Part shown: positions 48,626-60,964 of the stretch, piece by piece
Position numbering within the stretch: the stretch's first letter is position 1
Layout: every line of letters starts with the position of its first letter
Origin: Hetaerina americana
Taxonomy: Eukaryota > Arthropoda > Insecta > Odonata > Calopterygidae
Assembly (NCBI GenBank): GCA_022747635.1
Contig: JAKTNV010000009.1
Coordinates: forward strand, 71,241,907 to 71,305,906
Reading direction: 5' to 3'
Length of the DNA: 64,000 nucleotides
Made by a program: the position numbers and the translations under genes
Notes under the pieces: generated by a model
The model's database searches: none
What the model saw: the letters and a program-made list of their open reading frames with translations, nothing else
What the model was told of the DNA's origin: nothing

Positions 48626-49390
48626 CGAGAGTAGTCCCAGGTGTACCCGACCCAACAAGGAAAACACAACAATTTTGGAAAAAAATGTATTTAATTTTCA
48701 AAAGAATTTTCTTCCATCTCTATGCGCTTTTCCCAGCGATGCTCAATAAGCTTGGTACGCTTTTTACATTAAGAACTGTTTTGCTCTTGAAAATAGCCAT
48801 TAACTGCCGACATCACTTCTTCACGGTTGGAAAATCTTTGACCACCAAGCTCGTTTTTCAAGTTTGCGAACAGAAAATAATCCGAGGGGACTAAATCTGG
48901 CGAGTAATTTAGGGGTAGCATGAGGCAGAATTTAAAATATAATTTATGAATTTTGGCCATCGCAGCAAGTGATTTGTGAGCTGTTGTATTTTTCTGATGA
49001 AACAACACTTTTTTCTCAGCCAAATGCGGCCGCTTTTGCTTAATTTCTTCACTCAAACGTGGTAATCAGTTTGCATAATACTCGCTGTTGATAGCTTTTG
49101 CTTTTAAAGATAGCCAATGAAAATTATCCCACGCACATCCCAGAAAACCTACGCCATGACCTTGCCTGCAGATGAAACGGTCTTCGCCTTCTTTGGAGGC
49201 GGTTCTCCCCTTTCAATCCATTGTCTTGATTATTCTTTTGCCTCGGTTGTGAAGCAATGGACCCATGTTACATCCATGGTTATGACATGGCGCAAAAATT
49301 CTAGTATGTGGGTCTGGAGTCGTCACCTCATTTGGTCGACCGATGCGATGCCTGTCTTCATAGTTCTCCTCAACTACCTTCGATAGTTTT
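48626..49390 (-). mobile_element. Mariner, C-terminal two-thirds
   Basis: A mariner end (TACGAGAGTAGTCCCAGG) starts at about 48624. The minus strand encodes VITMDVTWVHCFTTEAKE, GEPPPKKAKTVSSAGKVMA, DVRGIIFIGYL, EEIKQKRPHLAEKKVLFHQK and YSPDLVPSDYFLFANLK. The first catalytic Asp (MD) is kept but followed by Val, the second position reads Lys (HQKN for HQDN), and the third is intact. Stops occur between 49057 and 49120. The N-terminus and the far end are missing. Confidence 0.82.
48769..49056 (-). pseudogene. Mariner transposase C-terminal ORF
   Basis: 95-aa open frame from SEEIKQKRPHL to the C-terminus, with HQKNTTAHKS (second catalytic Asp replaced by Lys) and SPDLVPSDY (third Asp present). 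Same frame context as a DD34D transposase of about 345 aa, so less than a third is represented. Confidence 0.8.
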
Positions 49391-51609
49391 CACGGATTTT
49401 CCCTTCCCTTGCATCCGGGTCGCAATCTATTCGAAGTAGTCTATTTTACTAGTGCCGTCATTATCTATGTCGAAACTAGTCGTACCTGAAATAAAGTGGT
49501 GGATTGGAACAAAGTTTTTCTTTTTCATTTATTAGGGAGAAGAACTCTTTAACATGCACATCAAAAGTCTATTTGACAATTTAAATCATATTTGCCGACT
49601 CGGAAATATTAAGGATGCATGGAAACATTTCATCTGCACCATTCACTCATAAGTCATGCACCTAATAAATTTACAAAAGGGAACTCGGAACCTAAATGAT
49701 ACGACACACCACGGAAGTGATGAAATCGTTTAAGTGTCAAAGAATATGGCGCGCCAAGGTGAGAAACAGACGCAATGATGCTCCAAGGTGACGAACGAAA
49801 TAAGATTTTCCAGAATTAAAAGATTTCAAGGATGAGTTCTAAGAAAAAACTTTGAAAAGCGCTAAGCGAATTCGAAAAGATGAAAATATTTAAAGCCATA
49901 GCGGAAATCCTAGAGCCTTTTGGTTATATTTGTCCGGAGGCTTCAGGAAATTAAATCAAAGTTAACGTACTGATAAACTATTAGAGATGAAAGGGTTAAT
50001 ATAGTATGTAAAAGGTGAACTTATGATATTACCTCTTCGAAAGGCTTTAGCCAGGTACTCACCGAATATCTCCCTAGAGCTTACCTTTTCAGTTTTTCAA
50101 TTCGATGCCCAAAATTGGAATTTCAGGCTGTGGAATAGAAATTTTCCTGGATAGCATGAACGCCAATAAATCCTCCGATATCAATTGAATAAATGAGAAA
50201 CCATCTCCTCAAACTACAATGTACAGAGATAAAATTCAAGAGACTCCAATTGATCATAAGGTTCCCAATGACGGGAAAATCGCTGATTAAACACCTATGA
50301 TTTTAAGCGAAAACTGGGTGTTAACGAGAAATTAGAAATTAGTTCAACGTTTAAGGCTCAACTTTGTTTAAATTTCACATCAATGAATAAGTAAGCTTTG
50401 TGTTTTTTTCAGAAAAACTTAATTGCCCTGCCACCATTTTCGACGCATAGGTGACATCATCCAGTGTGATCAAGTGTAGTAGTGTAATAATATTTTTGTG
50501 AAAAAAGACAGCCTATACTTATTCAGTGAGAAATTACAGACCTTCCTCATATCCGCATCACGCACAACCATTTAGCATACGATTTTCATTTCGATAGTTT
50601 GCTTTAAAAAATAAGAAAAGAGTTTTTCCCATTGGTGAGAAAATTGAGACCACATTCCTACATCTACCTCTCTATCATCGGAACCCATTTTAAAATCCCG
50701 TGCCTTGTTTTTTTTTGGAATCAGCGAAAAACCTACCACTGTAAATTTTGATATTTTTGATGAATACTCTGCTGTCAAATCGGTCGACGACATACGGCGG
50801 CTCCTGTCACCACTCCAGCAAACCGTTTGTGACAGGCGCACCGTCAAAAATACCAGAACATACAAGTAATGGGCACTACTCATCAATCAATCGATCCAAG
50901 ACATTCTACCTCTTAGGTTAAGGAGTGTTCGGACGATCCATAGCCCTCGTTATTGTCTACTTATAATACTAACTCCCTCCTCAACCTCCTCCCACCCAAT
51001 TATTTTCTTGCTCCTTCTCCGCCCAACCTCATCCTGCATCTAATAGGTCTTCTCTTCCTTCCTCAATGTGATTCAATACACATTCTTTCTTCAATTATTT
51101 CACTACCTTCCATTATTTTCGGTATTTACTTTTCCAGCTTTCTCCAAGTTACTCCCTCATTATTGCGTTTGGTGGAATTTTATTACTTTATAATTACTTA
51201 GCGTTTGTGACAATTTCAAACGAACAATGTGTTTGAAAAATGTAATCCACATATTCTTATTACGTATAATATTTTGCTTATTTGCTCATCTCTGCCTATT
51301 TCGCAAATGTTCTGACACAAAAGTGTTTCTATTCATTCTCACTATTTCGCACAACTTTTCACTGCATGTATACGTATATCGTAGCTTTCCTGAGTTAAAA
51401 AGAAAAGCGCACCGCTGTTTATGGGATACGCGGCGTATATTGGTGCGCTGGAGTGAGTGCGTTTGCATACGCAAATGTAACAGTTCAATTAAAATGGAAC
51501 TAAAAAAATACCCACAAAATGACATGTAGGAATGCACACGGATTTGGGTCTTAATTGTCAAACCACAACGGGATACCATGATGACGCGGACGCGATGGGC
51601 AAATCAGCG
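49391..51609. other. Unannotated stretch, no gene recognised
   Basis: AT-rich with ORFs of 100 aa or so (50572-50886, 51227-51529) that match no family known to me. Confidence 0.4.
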
Positions 51610-53110
51610 AAAACTTAACTCACGAGGACTTTCTTACCCGCGCCCGTCGTCACGTGTGGTGTCCTCACGTGACTCTCTCTGGATCAGGACGCTGTCTCCC
51701 AACCGACTCCCGAGTTGTACGGTAGGATAAATGCGTACGCCTGTCCTCTCATTTGGAAACCGTTTTGCGCAAGAGACCGACTCCGGAATTAAACCCTGGG
51801 TCGTTATAATGAACCCTTTTTCGAATTTCTTCGCGAGAGAAGTTAAGAGGGAGAGAGAGAGAGCGATAGGGGAGTGGAGTCGTGGGCGCCGGCGCCTCCT
51901 CTTTCCCTTGAGACGCCCCCATCCCTCTCCCCCGCCCACTCTTCCTCTCGTTTATCCCTGCAGCCCCCCCGAATTATTCCCCCCCCTCCGAACACCCCCC
52001 TCGCTCCGCACATCCCTCTCCACCCCATTACCCTCCGTCCCACCCTCCCTTGGTTCCCCCAACCCCCGCTCGACCTTCCATCACCCATCATTTACTCAAA
52101 AACAAAAGGAAGAGCGCAAGAGAGAATGGAAAAGGAAAATAATCATGACGGGGATAGGTATTAAAAAAATTATTCCGAGATTTGAAGCGAGATGGGGAAT
52201 GTTTCGTCTTAAATTTTATCCGTCAATCCATGTTTTTCCCTTTTTAATATTTTTCCCTTTGTTTATTCCATTCGATAACACCACTCTCTCGCTCTCTCTT
52301 CTCTCTTTCTCCTCCTCTCGATTCATTCATGTACCGTCCGTATAAATAAATATGTATATGTTCTCGCAGACACTCGCGCGAACGCACGCACGTGCTCGTA
52401 TATAGTATGTTTCTCCATCCCCTATTCTCTCGTCGCGTTGTCCCTTGTTCCCTTTTTTCCTGAGGAACTGCAGGGGGAGGGGGAAAGAGAAAGAAAGGGA
52501 GAGCAAGGGAGGGGAGAGGGAGAGAGAGAGAGAGATGCGTTACACGGTCGCAGAAGAGTAGCAGCCGCGCCATTTCGGATGCCGTGGGAAAAAAGCGAAA
52601 CAGGAACAAAGAAAGGGGGTCGGGCGTTGACGGGTGACGACGAAGAGTGTACGGGGGGACGCGCGCACCCCGCGTTTGTGTGTGTGAGTATAAAATGGGG
52701 TGCTCTCTCCCCCCCTGCCTCTCCCCCGCTCCACAACACCACCACCCCCCCCCGTGTTCGCCGCTCTCTCCGGCACAAAGAAAGCTAGCGAGGAGCGGCG
52801 CGTTTCCGCGGGTGGGGGGGGGGGAGTGCTCGGAGCCGCCCTCGTCCGAAATAAATGAAGAAGCAAAGCGCGTCGATGTGCGAGGACGATGGGCGTTTTT
52901 TCCTTCCTTCTTTTATTATTTTATTTATTTTTGTTTTTTGATCCAGCGCCCTGCAGGGGCCGTGCCGAAACACGCCCCACCCCCGTTCGAGTCCCGTGCA
53001 CGGCTTTTGGATGGCGCCGCTAGAAAGAAAAACTCTCGCCTTCCCTCCCCTCCATCCCTCCCCTATCTTCCTCTACCACTCCAACCCCCCCACCCTCTCT
53101 CGATATGATT
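51610..53110. other. GC-rich block with TATA-like box, possible CpG-island promoter
   Basis: Strong GC and CpG content, C-runs (51905-52070), GA-rich and CT-rich runs (51850-51870, 52280-52320, 52515-52535). TATAAAA sits at 52689-52695, followed by a pyrimidine-rich stretch. ORFs in many frames overlap and are low-complexity. A promoter or first exon of an unseen gene is an inference; no splice-supported coding exon is visible. Confidence 0.45.
52689..52695 (+). promoter_or_regulatory. TATA-like box
   Basis: TATAAAA in a GC-rich context, preceded by a GTGTGTGAG run. Could equally be chance. Confidence 0.25.
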
Positions 53111-53429
53111 TTCGCTCGACCCTCGCGAAGTTCGAACAGATCACAGATCTAGTTTCGCGAAATTAAAATTGCTGAATTTCACTCATCTTCACAGATAAAT
53201 ACTTTTCTTGGCAGTCTCATTTTTGCAATAATATAAACTGCAGAGCCGGCGCATGCATGGACCAGTAATTTACGAGATTTTTATCGGAGGAAATATATTT
53301 AGAGGAAATATTTATGAGATAAAAACTCATCACGGTGCAATGGATAATGTGCACTGGTTTCTCGCTCCTGGCGATTAGATTTGAGTACCGATGAAGGCGG
53401 TAGAGTTAAGATACCGATAAGTTAATTAG

Positions 53430-53668
53430 TGGTATCCCGATACCACTACCAAGCCACTTACCGCTAACTAACTTGTTGGTAGGGTGAGTTGAGTTATGGA
53501 CCACCCTACACCTTTCGCAGTGAAGGGATCGGCCGACGCCGGCGCAGGGTTTTCATCATTACCCCCGCCCGCCCTCCCTCTCTGAAAATTCTACCGCCCT
53601 CAAATCGCCCACATCGAACGACGCAAATGGCCTCAGCTGTCGGTCACCTCTCCTGATTACAATTGTCA
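53430..53668 (+). mobile_element. tRNA-derived SINE, family gamma, 5'-truncated
   Basis: Begins with TAGTGGTATCCCGATACCAC (a 9-bp-arm palindrome that corresponds to TGGTATCCCGAT in the fuller copy at 34795), then GACGCCGGCGCAGGGTTTTC and the 3' domain GACGCAAATGGCCTCAGCTG, TCGGTCACCTC. The tRNA head is absent. Confidence 0.65.
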
Positions 53669-53961
53669 TAACTCATGCCTCATAAGAAAGGACACTCGAT
53701 TTTTAAATCGCATTTCAACAGCATGGCAGCAGATGTCCAGAAACTTGCGAGATTCAAACATTTTATGTTTATTTACGTGCAGTTTTTGTGGTCAGCAGTG
53801 TCATTGATATTTTTCGAGTTACTTAAAAAGTGAATCATATAGTCATCTATTTTTTTATCCTTAATATTCCAGATAGGAGTCATTCTCACCACGTTTATGT
53901 AATTAAGGTCAAAAATACTGTATTACAACTTAACTTGAGTTCACTGAATCATATAGAAAAA

Positions 53962-53998
53962 AATATATATATAGATATATATATATATATATTTTATA

Positions 53999-54082
<84 letters not shown>
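53962..54082. repeat. (TA)n microsatellite
   Basis: TA with a few TTTT interruptions, then a pure (TA)n core of about 68 bp from 54007 to 54074. It lies about 40 bp upstream of the LINE at 54120. Confidence 0.95.
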
Positions 54083-54119
54083 AATTGGAATGAGTCCTAC
54101 CTTAATCCTTATCACAATA

Positions 54120-55691
54120 TAGTCATGGCATTAACGTTAGCTTGATGAATGAGCGGCGAAAATGGAAGAACGTAAATACAGAATTTGGCAGAATGAAGTA
54201 CAAAGAATTAAACAATAAATTGAGGTGTGCAAAAAATAAAGCAAAAGAAGCATGGTGGAAGACGCAGTGCGAGGATATGGAAAATCTGCAGAGGAAGGGT
54301 GAAATCGGTGCGCTGTACAGCAAAGTTAAATCTTTATCGGGAAGTAAGAAAGGGATATCAACGATTGCAGTTAGATATAAGGCGGGTAAGGTAATAGTTG
54401 ACGCAGGAAAGATCCAAGAGAGATGCGTACATACAAGGGGTATATACAAGAACTGTATGGTAAAGAACTTCGACCAACAAAGTTAGACATTGAAAAAGAA
54501 TATGACGTAGAGGAAGATGGCTTAGGTCCTGGCATACTAGACAATGAGATAGAAAGGGCATTAATCGAGAGGAATATAGAACACAACCAGGAGGTATTTG
54601 CCTGGTTCGTAGATTTCGAAAAAGCCTTTAATAGAGTGAATTGGGAAAACTAATGAGTATTCTGCAGAAAATTGGAATAGATTGGAGGGAAAGGAGGCTA
54701 ATCCGCAACCTGTACGTGTCTCAGACTGCTCAGGTGCGAGTGGGAAACGGGGAGTCCGGATGGTCATTGTTAGGAAGAATTGTAAGGCAGGGTTGCCCAT
54801 TATCACCGTTGCTGTTCAACCTGTATGCAGAGGAAATGATCAAAGAGGCATGGGAAGAACTAGAGGTAGGAATGAAAGTGGGCGGGTAATTCGTAAAATC
54901 AGTTAGGTTTGCTGATGACCAAGCTTTAGTTTGTCAGTCAGCCAAGGGGCTGCAAGCATTGCTGAGTGAATTGGAAATTCAGTGCGACAGGTATGGGATG
55001 AGAATCAATATTAATAAAACAAAGGTTATGCGATTTTCTAGAAAGAAAAAGGGCAAGCTTAACATTAAAATAGGAGGGCAAAAACTATAGCAGGTAGAAC
55101 AGTTTACGTATCTCGGCAGTGTTTTGGACCAACACGGTCAAAGTAGTAGGGACGTAAGGAGAAGAATTGCGCTAGGCAAAGAGGCTTTCACAAGGAGGAG
55201 GGAGTTTATGACGGGGACGTTGAGTAAGGATATTGAGTAAAGACTCGTAAAAACTTTAATTTGGAGGGTAGCTATGTACGGCGCGGAAACGTGGTCATTG
55301 AAGCAGGAGGATAGACGTAGATTGGAGGCTTTTGAAACGTGGGTGTGGAGAAGAATGGAGAAGGTGAAATGGACAGAGAAGAAAACAAATGAGAAGAGAG
55401 GGGTTTGTTGGGAGAAATCCTATGGAGGCAGGAAAAATGGATGAAGGGGGTGTTGACCGGCAGTGGGATGTTGAAAACTGTGATAGAGGGGAGAATGTTG
55501 GGCCAAGGAGGAAAGGGAAGGAACAGGATAGGGATGTTGGACGAGATGAAGGGAGGAAGGAAGTACTCAGAGATGAAGAGGGACCTGATATAGAGTAGGA
55601 TGATGGATTTTGTGTTTTGTTAGGAGTAATAAAATGTTTGTTTGGTAGTTGTGTCCATCCAAAAGTCTACCTTAGCCGGTAGATTACCTTA
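54120..55691 (+). mobile_element. LINE, 5'-truncated copy with internal deletion
   Basis: Linker, part of RT and the full 3' UTR. Between 54557 and 54566 it lacks the roughly 350 bp that in the sister copy at 46397 encode the RT fingers. The 3' end has GGTAGTTGTGTCCATCC, the hairpin CTACCTTAGCCGGTAG and ATTACCTT, then (TA)n. Stops at 54887 (shared), 55087 and 55238, plus frame changes near 55390. Confidence 0.9.
54142..55598 (+). pseudogene. LINE linker and RT, broken
   Basis: ORF 54142-54486 is the linker (RMKYKELNNKLRCAKNKAKE, related to 5319-5522). Then motif A is read as FVDFEKAFNRVN (54560-54653), motif B as IVRQGCPLSPLLFN (motif start altered to I), the shared TAA at 54887, motif C FADDQALV and the C-terminal blocks, with stops or shifts in between. 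A small deletion near 55393 removes the NEEVLGMVGE segment. No functional protein. Confidence 0.85.
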
Positions 55692-55826
<135 letters not shown>

Positions 55827-55834
55827 CCAAGCTA

Positions 55835-55965
55835 TGGGGAAGACGGAGCTTAATTCCGTCGAAATTATTAGAAATAACGTGTGATTGTTCTTTTTTTGTG
55901 TTTTTATATTGTTTGTTGCTGTCAAAGCTTTTTATTCAAGACTTCCGTGTTACTTCGACGAAATC
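55835..55965 (+). mobile_element. PLE family F tail
   Basis: GAAGACGGAGCTTAATTCCG, TCGAAATTATTAG, AACGTGTGATTGTTC, TATATTGTTTGTTGCTGTC and CTTCCGTGTTACTTCGACG line up with the reverse complement of 26756-26890. A CGGA/TCCG stem again precedes GAAA. Confidence 0.7.
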
Positions 55966-57904
55966 ATCTAGATTACTGCTCAATCACATAGATTACTGCT
56001 GTTTATAATGAACAATCTGAAACTCCACTATAATGAACCATCTGATACTCTATGAAATACTATGATTCACATAGATTACTGTTGTTTATAATGAAGTCGC
56101 AGTCAATCTATCGAAAAGTAATGCTTCCAAAATTTCCCTGCGTCAATGGATCCCTGGAGCGAATAACTAAATATTAATCTTCCGGGTGAGGAATTTAATT
56201 GGATATTATGTGCTCCGGAGGATTACTGCCGGACCAATGATAAACGCCACTTGTCGCAAACAGAGAAATCAGCATATAAAAAAAAACGTTCTCGTATGCC
56301 TTTAAAAAATTTGGCAAAATTTCATTCGGAGAGCATAAAGGCCATATTATATAACTCGCCAAATCGTAATGTTATTTTCACCTTCTATTTTTGCAATGAG
56401 CTTCATTGGAAAATTAAGATAAAATATATTTTTAAACTGCGTATCTTTCCAATTGTTTTAAAAGCCTTAATTCCCAGAATTCCAATTTTCTTATACGAAA
56501 ATGCCCTCATTTTTTTCGAATTCAGAATCACAAATTAAATTTTCTTATATAAATATATACAAAAAACAATATATCTTTCTTTACATTGGCGCTTTCTCTT
56601 TTGTGTAAACTAATAATTAGTTAAATAAAGTTACATAAAACTTAATGGGGATTTCGACGAATCTGTAATTATGATTTCTCATTAGCGAGTAAATTAACTC
56701 ATCGAATCAGATCAACGTTTTCCTCTTAATTCGTACACTCAATTAGGTGTCTACTGCCTAATTACAACATCATTGAATTACGACTTAAGCGCTACTTAGT
56801 TTTGGTTTTTAATTCATAATGTTAATGGCTCTCACAGTTTACCGAAAAATACCAAAATCAAATGGAATGTGATTCTATTTTATCGCAATAATTAACATCT
56901 CAATTCTTTTTTACGTTGAAGCAACGCCTCCCCATGTTTTTTATGCGGAATACTTTTAACTCCAATATAACATTTTAACTACAATAAACATTTCATTTTT
57001 TCAAGGCAAATAAAGTTAATTTCTCTTCTTCGGAAATCGTAAGAATGGGACATCATAGGAGCAATCATAAGGATGGCACGTATCTAAATATTTGAAGGGT
57101 ATCGAAAAATAAAAAAGCAATAGAATTGAGCGAAAAATATTAGCATGCCACTTTATTATTGTGTACTATTATTGTATTAATACTATTTTCTTAAGTGGAA
57201 CCAGCACGATACCAAGTAGGGGGTTGAAATTATTGGAATGGCTCTCACAAGGATTCGTTTGTCGGAAATTACGATATTCTCAACGAGGGAGTGAGAATTG
57301 CCTGTCAAAGCGCCAATACAAGTCACGAAAGTAACTTTCTTTACTTTCTAAAACTACTTGGTGACTTGATTAGATTTGTGTTATCCTACAGTTTCGAGTG
57401 CTGAATTTTCACAGACCAGACCAGAATCCCTATTGTCTGGGCGTTTGCCCTCCATTAAAACGCTGCTTCGGTGTGACAACGTCCACCCCTTCAGCGACAA
57501 TGTGTGTACAATCGGCACAGGAAAAACAATGGCGAACGAAAGTGTAAATGACAAACGTATACCTTTCCAGTGTTAGTGAAGGAGAAATTGAAATAAAGAC
57601 CAATAGTGGATTGGCAATTGGCCTTAACTTAAAGGAAGAACTAAAATTACCTTAATTTTGAGGGCGGGAATATTTTGACCTAAATCTAGTCAACAGGACG
57701 GAACAACATTTATTAATCCTAAAACTTAAAATTAACTTTGTAACTCTGGTCTAATTATTTTAAAAATATATATATATTTTTTTTTCTCTTTTGCTTTGGT
57801 TTTTTTAAATCCTTTTTTCATGTTCTTTTTTTATTTTTTCCATTGTCTTTATGAAACAATATATAAAGACTCTCCATTCACGGGATGTCACCGCGTAGGT
57901 TGTT
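55966..57904. other. Unannotated AT-rich stretch with a 28-bp direct repeat
   Basis: CACATAGATTACTG[C/T]TG and the following TTTATAATGAA occur at 55985-56012 and 56068-56095 with one difference. No gene recognised. Confidence 0.5.
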
Positions 57905-58385
57905 TTTCTGACAACACTTTCGCCCGTATTTCAACGAGCGTCTTCAGGCCGAGTTGCCGAGACGTTACATTTTACTTTTTATAGGTTTTTATTTCCGTAA
58001 AGAACAGAGTACAAGAATGAATATAAAATATATAATTGAAACATAACAACAACAATACGGAAACCCCGTTTTAGGATTTAACTCCTCTTCGGGGTGGAAA
58101 CAACAGAATAGGAAAGGATACAAAGATGGTAGCGTTTGCGGAATCGCCGAGACGCTGTTTTGGCCACGTTTATATGTTTCACCTCTCCCTTTCTGCTCTG
58201 CGATTGGGCGGGGGTTTCCCGCCAAATTTTTTTCCAGGCTCCTGATAGGCGGTAGCCATCTTCTATGTTAAAATTGTCTTTTTCTTTGAGTATCCCGATC
58301 GATTCTCTCATTAGTCTGGGATAATATCTTCTGTCTTTGGATATTATCTTGGTCTCGTCAAATTTGATTTCATGGCCAGGTCCTC
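57905..58385 (-). mobile_element. PLE family G, GIY-YIG C-terminus plus tail
   Basis: Right to left: the last part of the protein (58385-58078), then a 3' tail that contains CCTGAAGACGCTCGTTGAAA followed by TACGGGCGAAAG. The CGCTCGT/ACGGGCG stem sits right after CTGAAGA. The rest of the element is truncated upstream of about 58400. Confidence 0.75.
58078..58385 (-). pseudogene. PLE protein C-terminal fragment
   Basis: Reads WRGPGHEIKFDETKIISKD, then RRYYPRLMRESIGILKEKDN and FNIEDGYRLSGAWKKI in one frame (a 77-aa ORF 58078-58311 and its upstream extension). The H.IKFD.T.I and Y..R..RE..EI.K...N.N.E.GY.LS..W pattern is the characteristic end of PLE GIY-YIG proteins. The catalytic Tyr pair lies upstream and is not found. 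Confidence 0.75.
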
Positions 58386-59639
58386 TCCAAGCGTGGCTGA
58401 TAAACTGAACTGTGGAGAAATGGGATTTCCCGTTACATTAGAAAGTACATTCCTGAATCAGTTTATTTTGAATGACAGCTCAGACGCTTGTTTGATGCGT
58501 GTCAATTTTCAAAAGCATATTTACTCTACTCATTCTCTCTCTTTACTTTCTTCTTGTAGCATCTTAATTGATTTCTGGACTGGGATACCGAAGGTTCAGC
58601 ACGCAGCCCTAAAGAAGAACATTTGTTTCAAATTTTTTTACTGGTAATTAGGTGTACATAGCTATTTATTCATATCACTACAGTAATAAAAATAATCCTG
58701 TCTCAAATTTTAACGTTGCCATAAACATTTTAAGAGCATTCCCTTCAGCAAAAAGTTATACTGACTGCGATTTAATCACTGTTTCTAATTATTCTTCCAT
58801 AATTAGAGCATTACAAATCTTATGTATGATACTGGAATTTTTCGAAAGAAATATCATTTTAAAAATCCTTAGTTTATTTCAAAGTAATATTCATGTGTTT
58901 TAAAAATTTTATGGAAAATTATAATCCTATAAATAAATGAAAATCTTAATTTGTTTCAAATTAATATTTAAGAGTTCAGTAAAATACTTTGGGCTCTATA
59001 AAATCCTTGCAAATTATTTTTTTAAATTTGAAAATGTTATTTTGTTTGATCCACCCTCACATCAAAACTAATGCGCAAGGTGAAATTCCCTAGCGGGAGA
59101 GAGGCACACGCTTTCAAAACATAGACATATTAAAATTTTAGTTTGCGGTATGCGTTTGTTCCCGGAGAGCTTTTATGTTTTTCTATTGTAAATTTTAATG
59201 GTTAAACCAAAGACTTTTAGTTCGAAACAATTTTCATTGATACAATATTATATGAAATAATTTAGCTTTGAGCATGAGTCTAAAATAAAAATGCAGTCTA
59301 AAATAAAAGATTCCACGTCAGTTAACTTAGGTTTGTTCTTATTTCTAATCAATTTTGAAAAACTTTTCATTCAAAATTGAGATTAAATGATTTTCATTCG
59401 TTGATTCGATATTGAACGGGTATTTTACTCCAATAACGAACTAGCCGGTAATGGGATTGGGGATCGGGAAAGCGCACACTTCGGGTGAAGGGCTGCGGGT
59501 GGGAGGATTACAGTTTCATTGTGAAGTTTTATCTGCAATCTCACCCTACTCCTCCCACGTGTTTCCTGAAGGACTAAAAGGAATAAAAATATATTTTGCA
59601 CTAGAGTAAAAAGGATTCCATTCAAAGAGGACTACGAGT
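58386..59639. other. Unannotated AT-rich stretch
   Basis: No gene recognised. ORFs at 58372-58647 and 58652-58903 have AT-biased composition and no family match that I can see. Confidence 0.4.
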
Positions 59640-60505
59640 AGGGCAAATGAATACTTGGGCAATAATCAGTACGAGTCCATGAAGGGGAGATACACGCATG
59701 GATGCCAAAGTAGTAATGAGGTCACCAATTGAGAGTGTTATAAAATACAAGCCGGATTTATCTGTGTCGTAGATTTCGAAAAGGCGTTTGACAGCGTGAA
59801 TTTGGTAGAATAAATGATAACACAATGAACGCAGTAATCAACCCGAAGGTCGGGTTTGTAGGTGATGGTAGAGTTCACCCGGTACTAAGCCCTATACGAC
59901 GCGTGAAATTCACACATCCTTTCACCCAGTTCCTTTCCCTGTGTCGGTTATGGTTTCACAGGAAAATCTGGTACTTGAAAAATCACGAAGCTTGGGTGGA
60001 GCTGCGGCTGTCCAAAGACACTTGCCCGGAAATCGAACCCGGGCCCTCCAGTCAGTAGTCAAATGCTCAACCTCTGGACTACTGTGAACCACAATTAATG
60101 AATGTGTCGCAGAAAAAAGGAATAGATTGGAGTGACAGTAGGCATATTCGCAACCTGTACATATCTCAGACTGCTCAGGTGCCAGTGGGGAACGGAGGGT
60201 ATGGATAGACAGTGTTATGAAGAGGTGTAAGGCAGGGTTGTCCATTGTACCCGGTGCTGTTCAACGTATATATGGAGGAAATGACTATAGAGGCATGGGA
60301 AGGACTGGAGGTAGGAATGAAAGTCGGAGGTGAATTCGTAAAATCATTTAGGTTTGCTGATGACCAAGCTTTAGTTTTACAGGCAGCCAAGGGGTTGCAA
60401 ACATCGCTGAAAGCATTTAAAAGCCAAAGCGATAGGTATGGGATGAAAATAAACGTAAATAAAGCAAAGGTTATGTGGTTTTTGAGAAAGAGAAAGGAAT
60501 AGTTA
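59640..60505 (+). mobile_element. LINE RT, old copy interrupted by a SINE
   Basis: Reads SRANEYLGNNQ, motif A CVVDFEKAFDSVN (59765-59810), then is interrupted, and resumes GIDWSDSRHIRNLYISQTAQ, then in the next frame RGVRQGCPLYPVLFNVY (motif B), GGEFVKSFRFADDQALV (motif C) and YGMKINVNKAKVMWF. The codon corresponding to the shared LINE stop is GAA here (60332-60334). Many frame shifts; inactive. Confidence 0.85.
59828..60102 (-). mobile_element. tRNA-derived SINE, family delta, nested in LINE
   Basis: The minus strand has TAGTCCAGAGGTTGAGCA (A-box-like) and GGGCCCGGGTTCGATTTCC (B box, with a stable T-arm-like stem), followed by a body ending near 59828. It splits the LINE motif between FDSVN and GIDW. 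AATAAATGATAAC on the left and AATTAATGAATG on the right may be an eroded target duplication. No anticodon stem forms. Confidence 0.75.
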
Positions 60506-60964
60506 AACACTGAGATAGGAACGCCCAGAATGGTAATGCGGAAGTCATATTAAGCAAAACCATATCAATTGTTCGATGTTCGCAATGATTTCCTACATTA
60601 CGAGGCCTACGGAGAGGAAACCCGAGAGAATAATGGCATTGGTTTATACATCCAGGGTTTACATGTGGCATTTCCTCTCCCTGTTGTCCTCCCTACGATG
60701 TCGACTGGAGCGGCTGCGACGGGTCGCGATTTCCGAAGATCGTCTTCTTCCTTTTCGCCAGAAGGTGGTTGACGACGACGCGGGGGGCCGCAGTAAAAGT
60801 CTCCCTCGTTCTTATTCCGCAATGTGAGGTATATGAAATGGCAATGACGACGGAGCTGCGGGGTCAATTTGGTAGGCCCGAATGAGAGGGCCAAAGGGAA
60901 TTGTGGGGCAGCACACGGTCCCTGCCCTCTTTCCGCCCACCTGGGGAGGCAAGTCTCTCTGTTG
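60506..60964. other. GC-richer unannotated stretch
   Basis: No recognised gene; ORFs on both strands overlap. Confidence 0.4.

Noticed and set aside
51731..52345. 204-aa plus-strand ORF
   Set aside because: Pro/Ser/Leu-rich with simple repeats, overlaps antisense ORFs, no recognisable domain or splice context.
52689..52695. Confident core promoter
   Set aside because: Only a TATA-like heptamer, without an identifiable transcript or exon downstream; retained only as a low-confidence site.
60010..60090. Candidate tRNA gene on the minus strand
   Set aside because: A and B boxes and a T-arm are present, but no anticodon stem and no matching acceptor stem; best explained as a SINE head.
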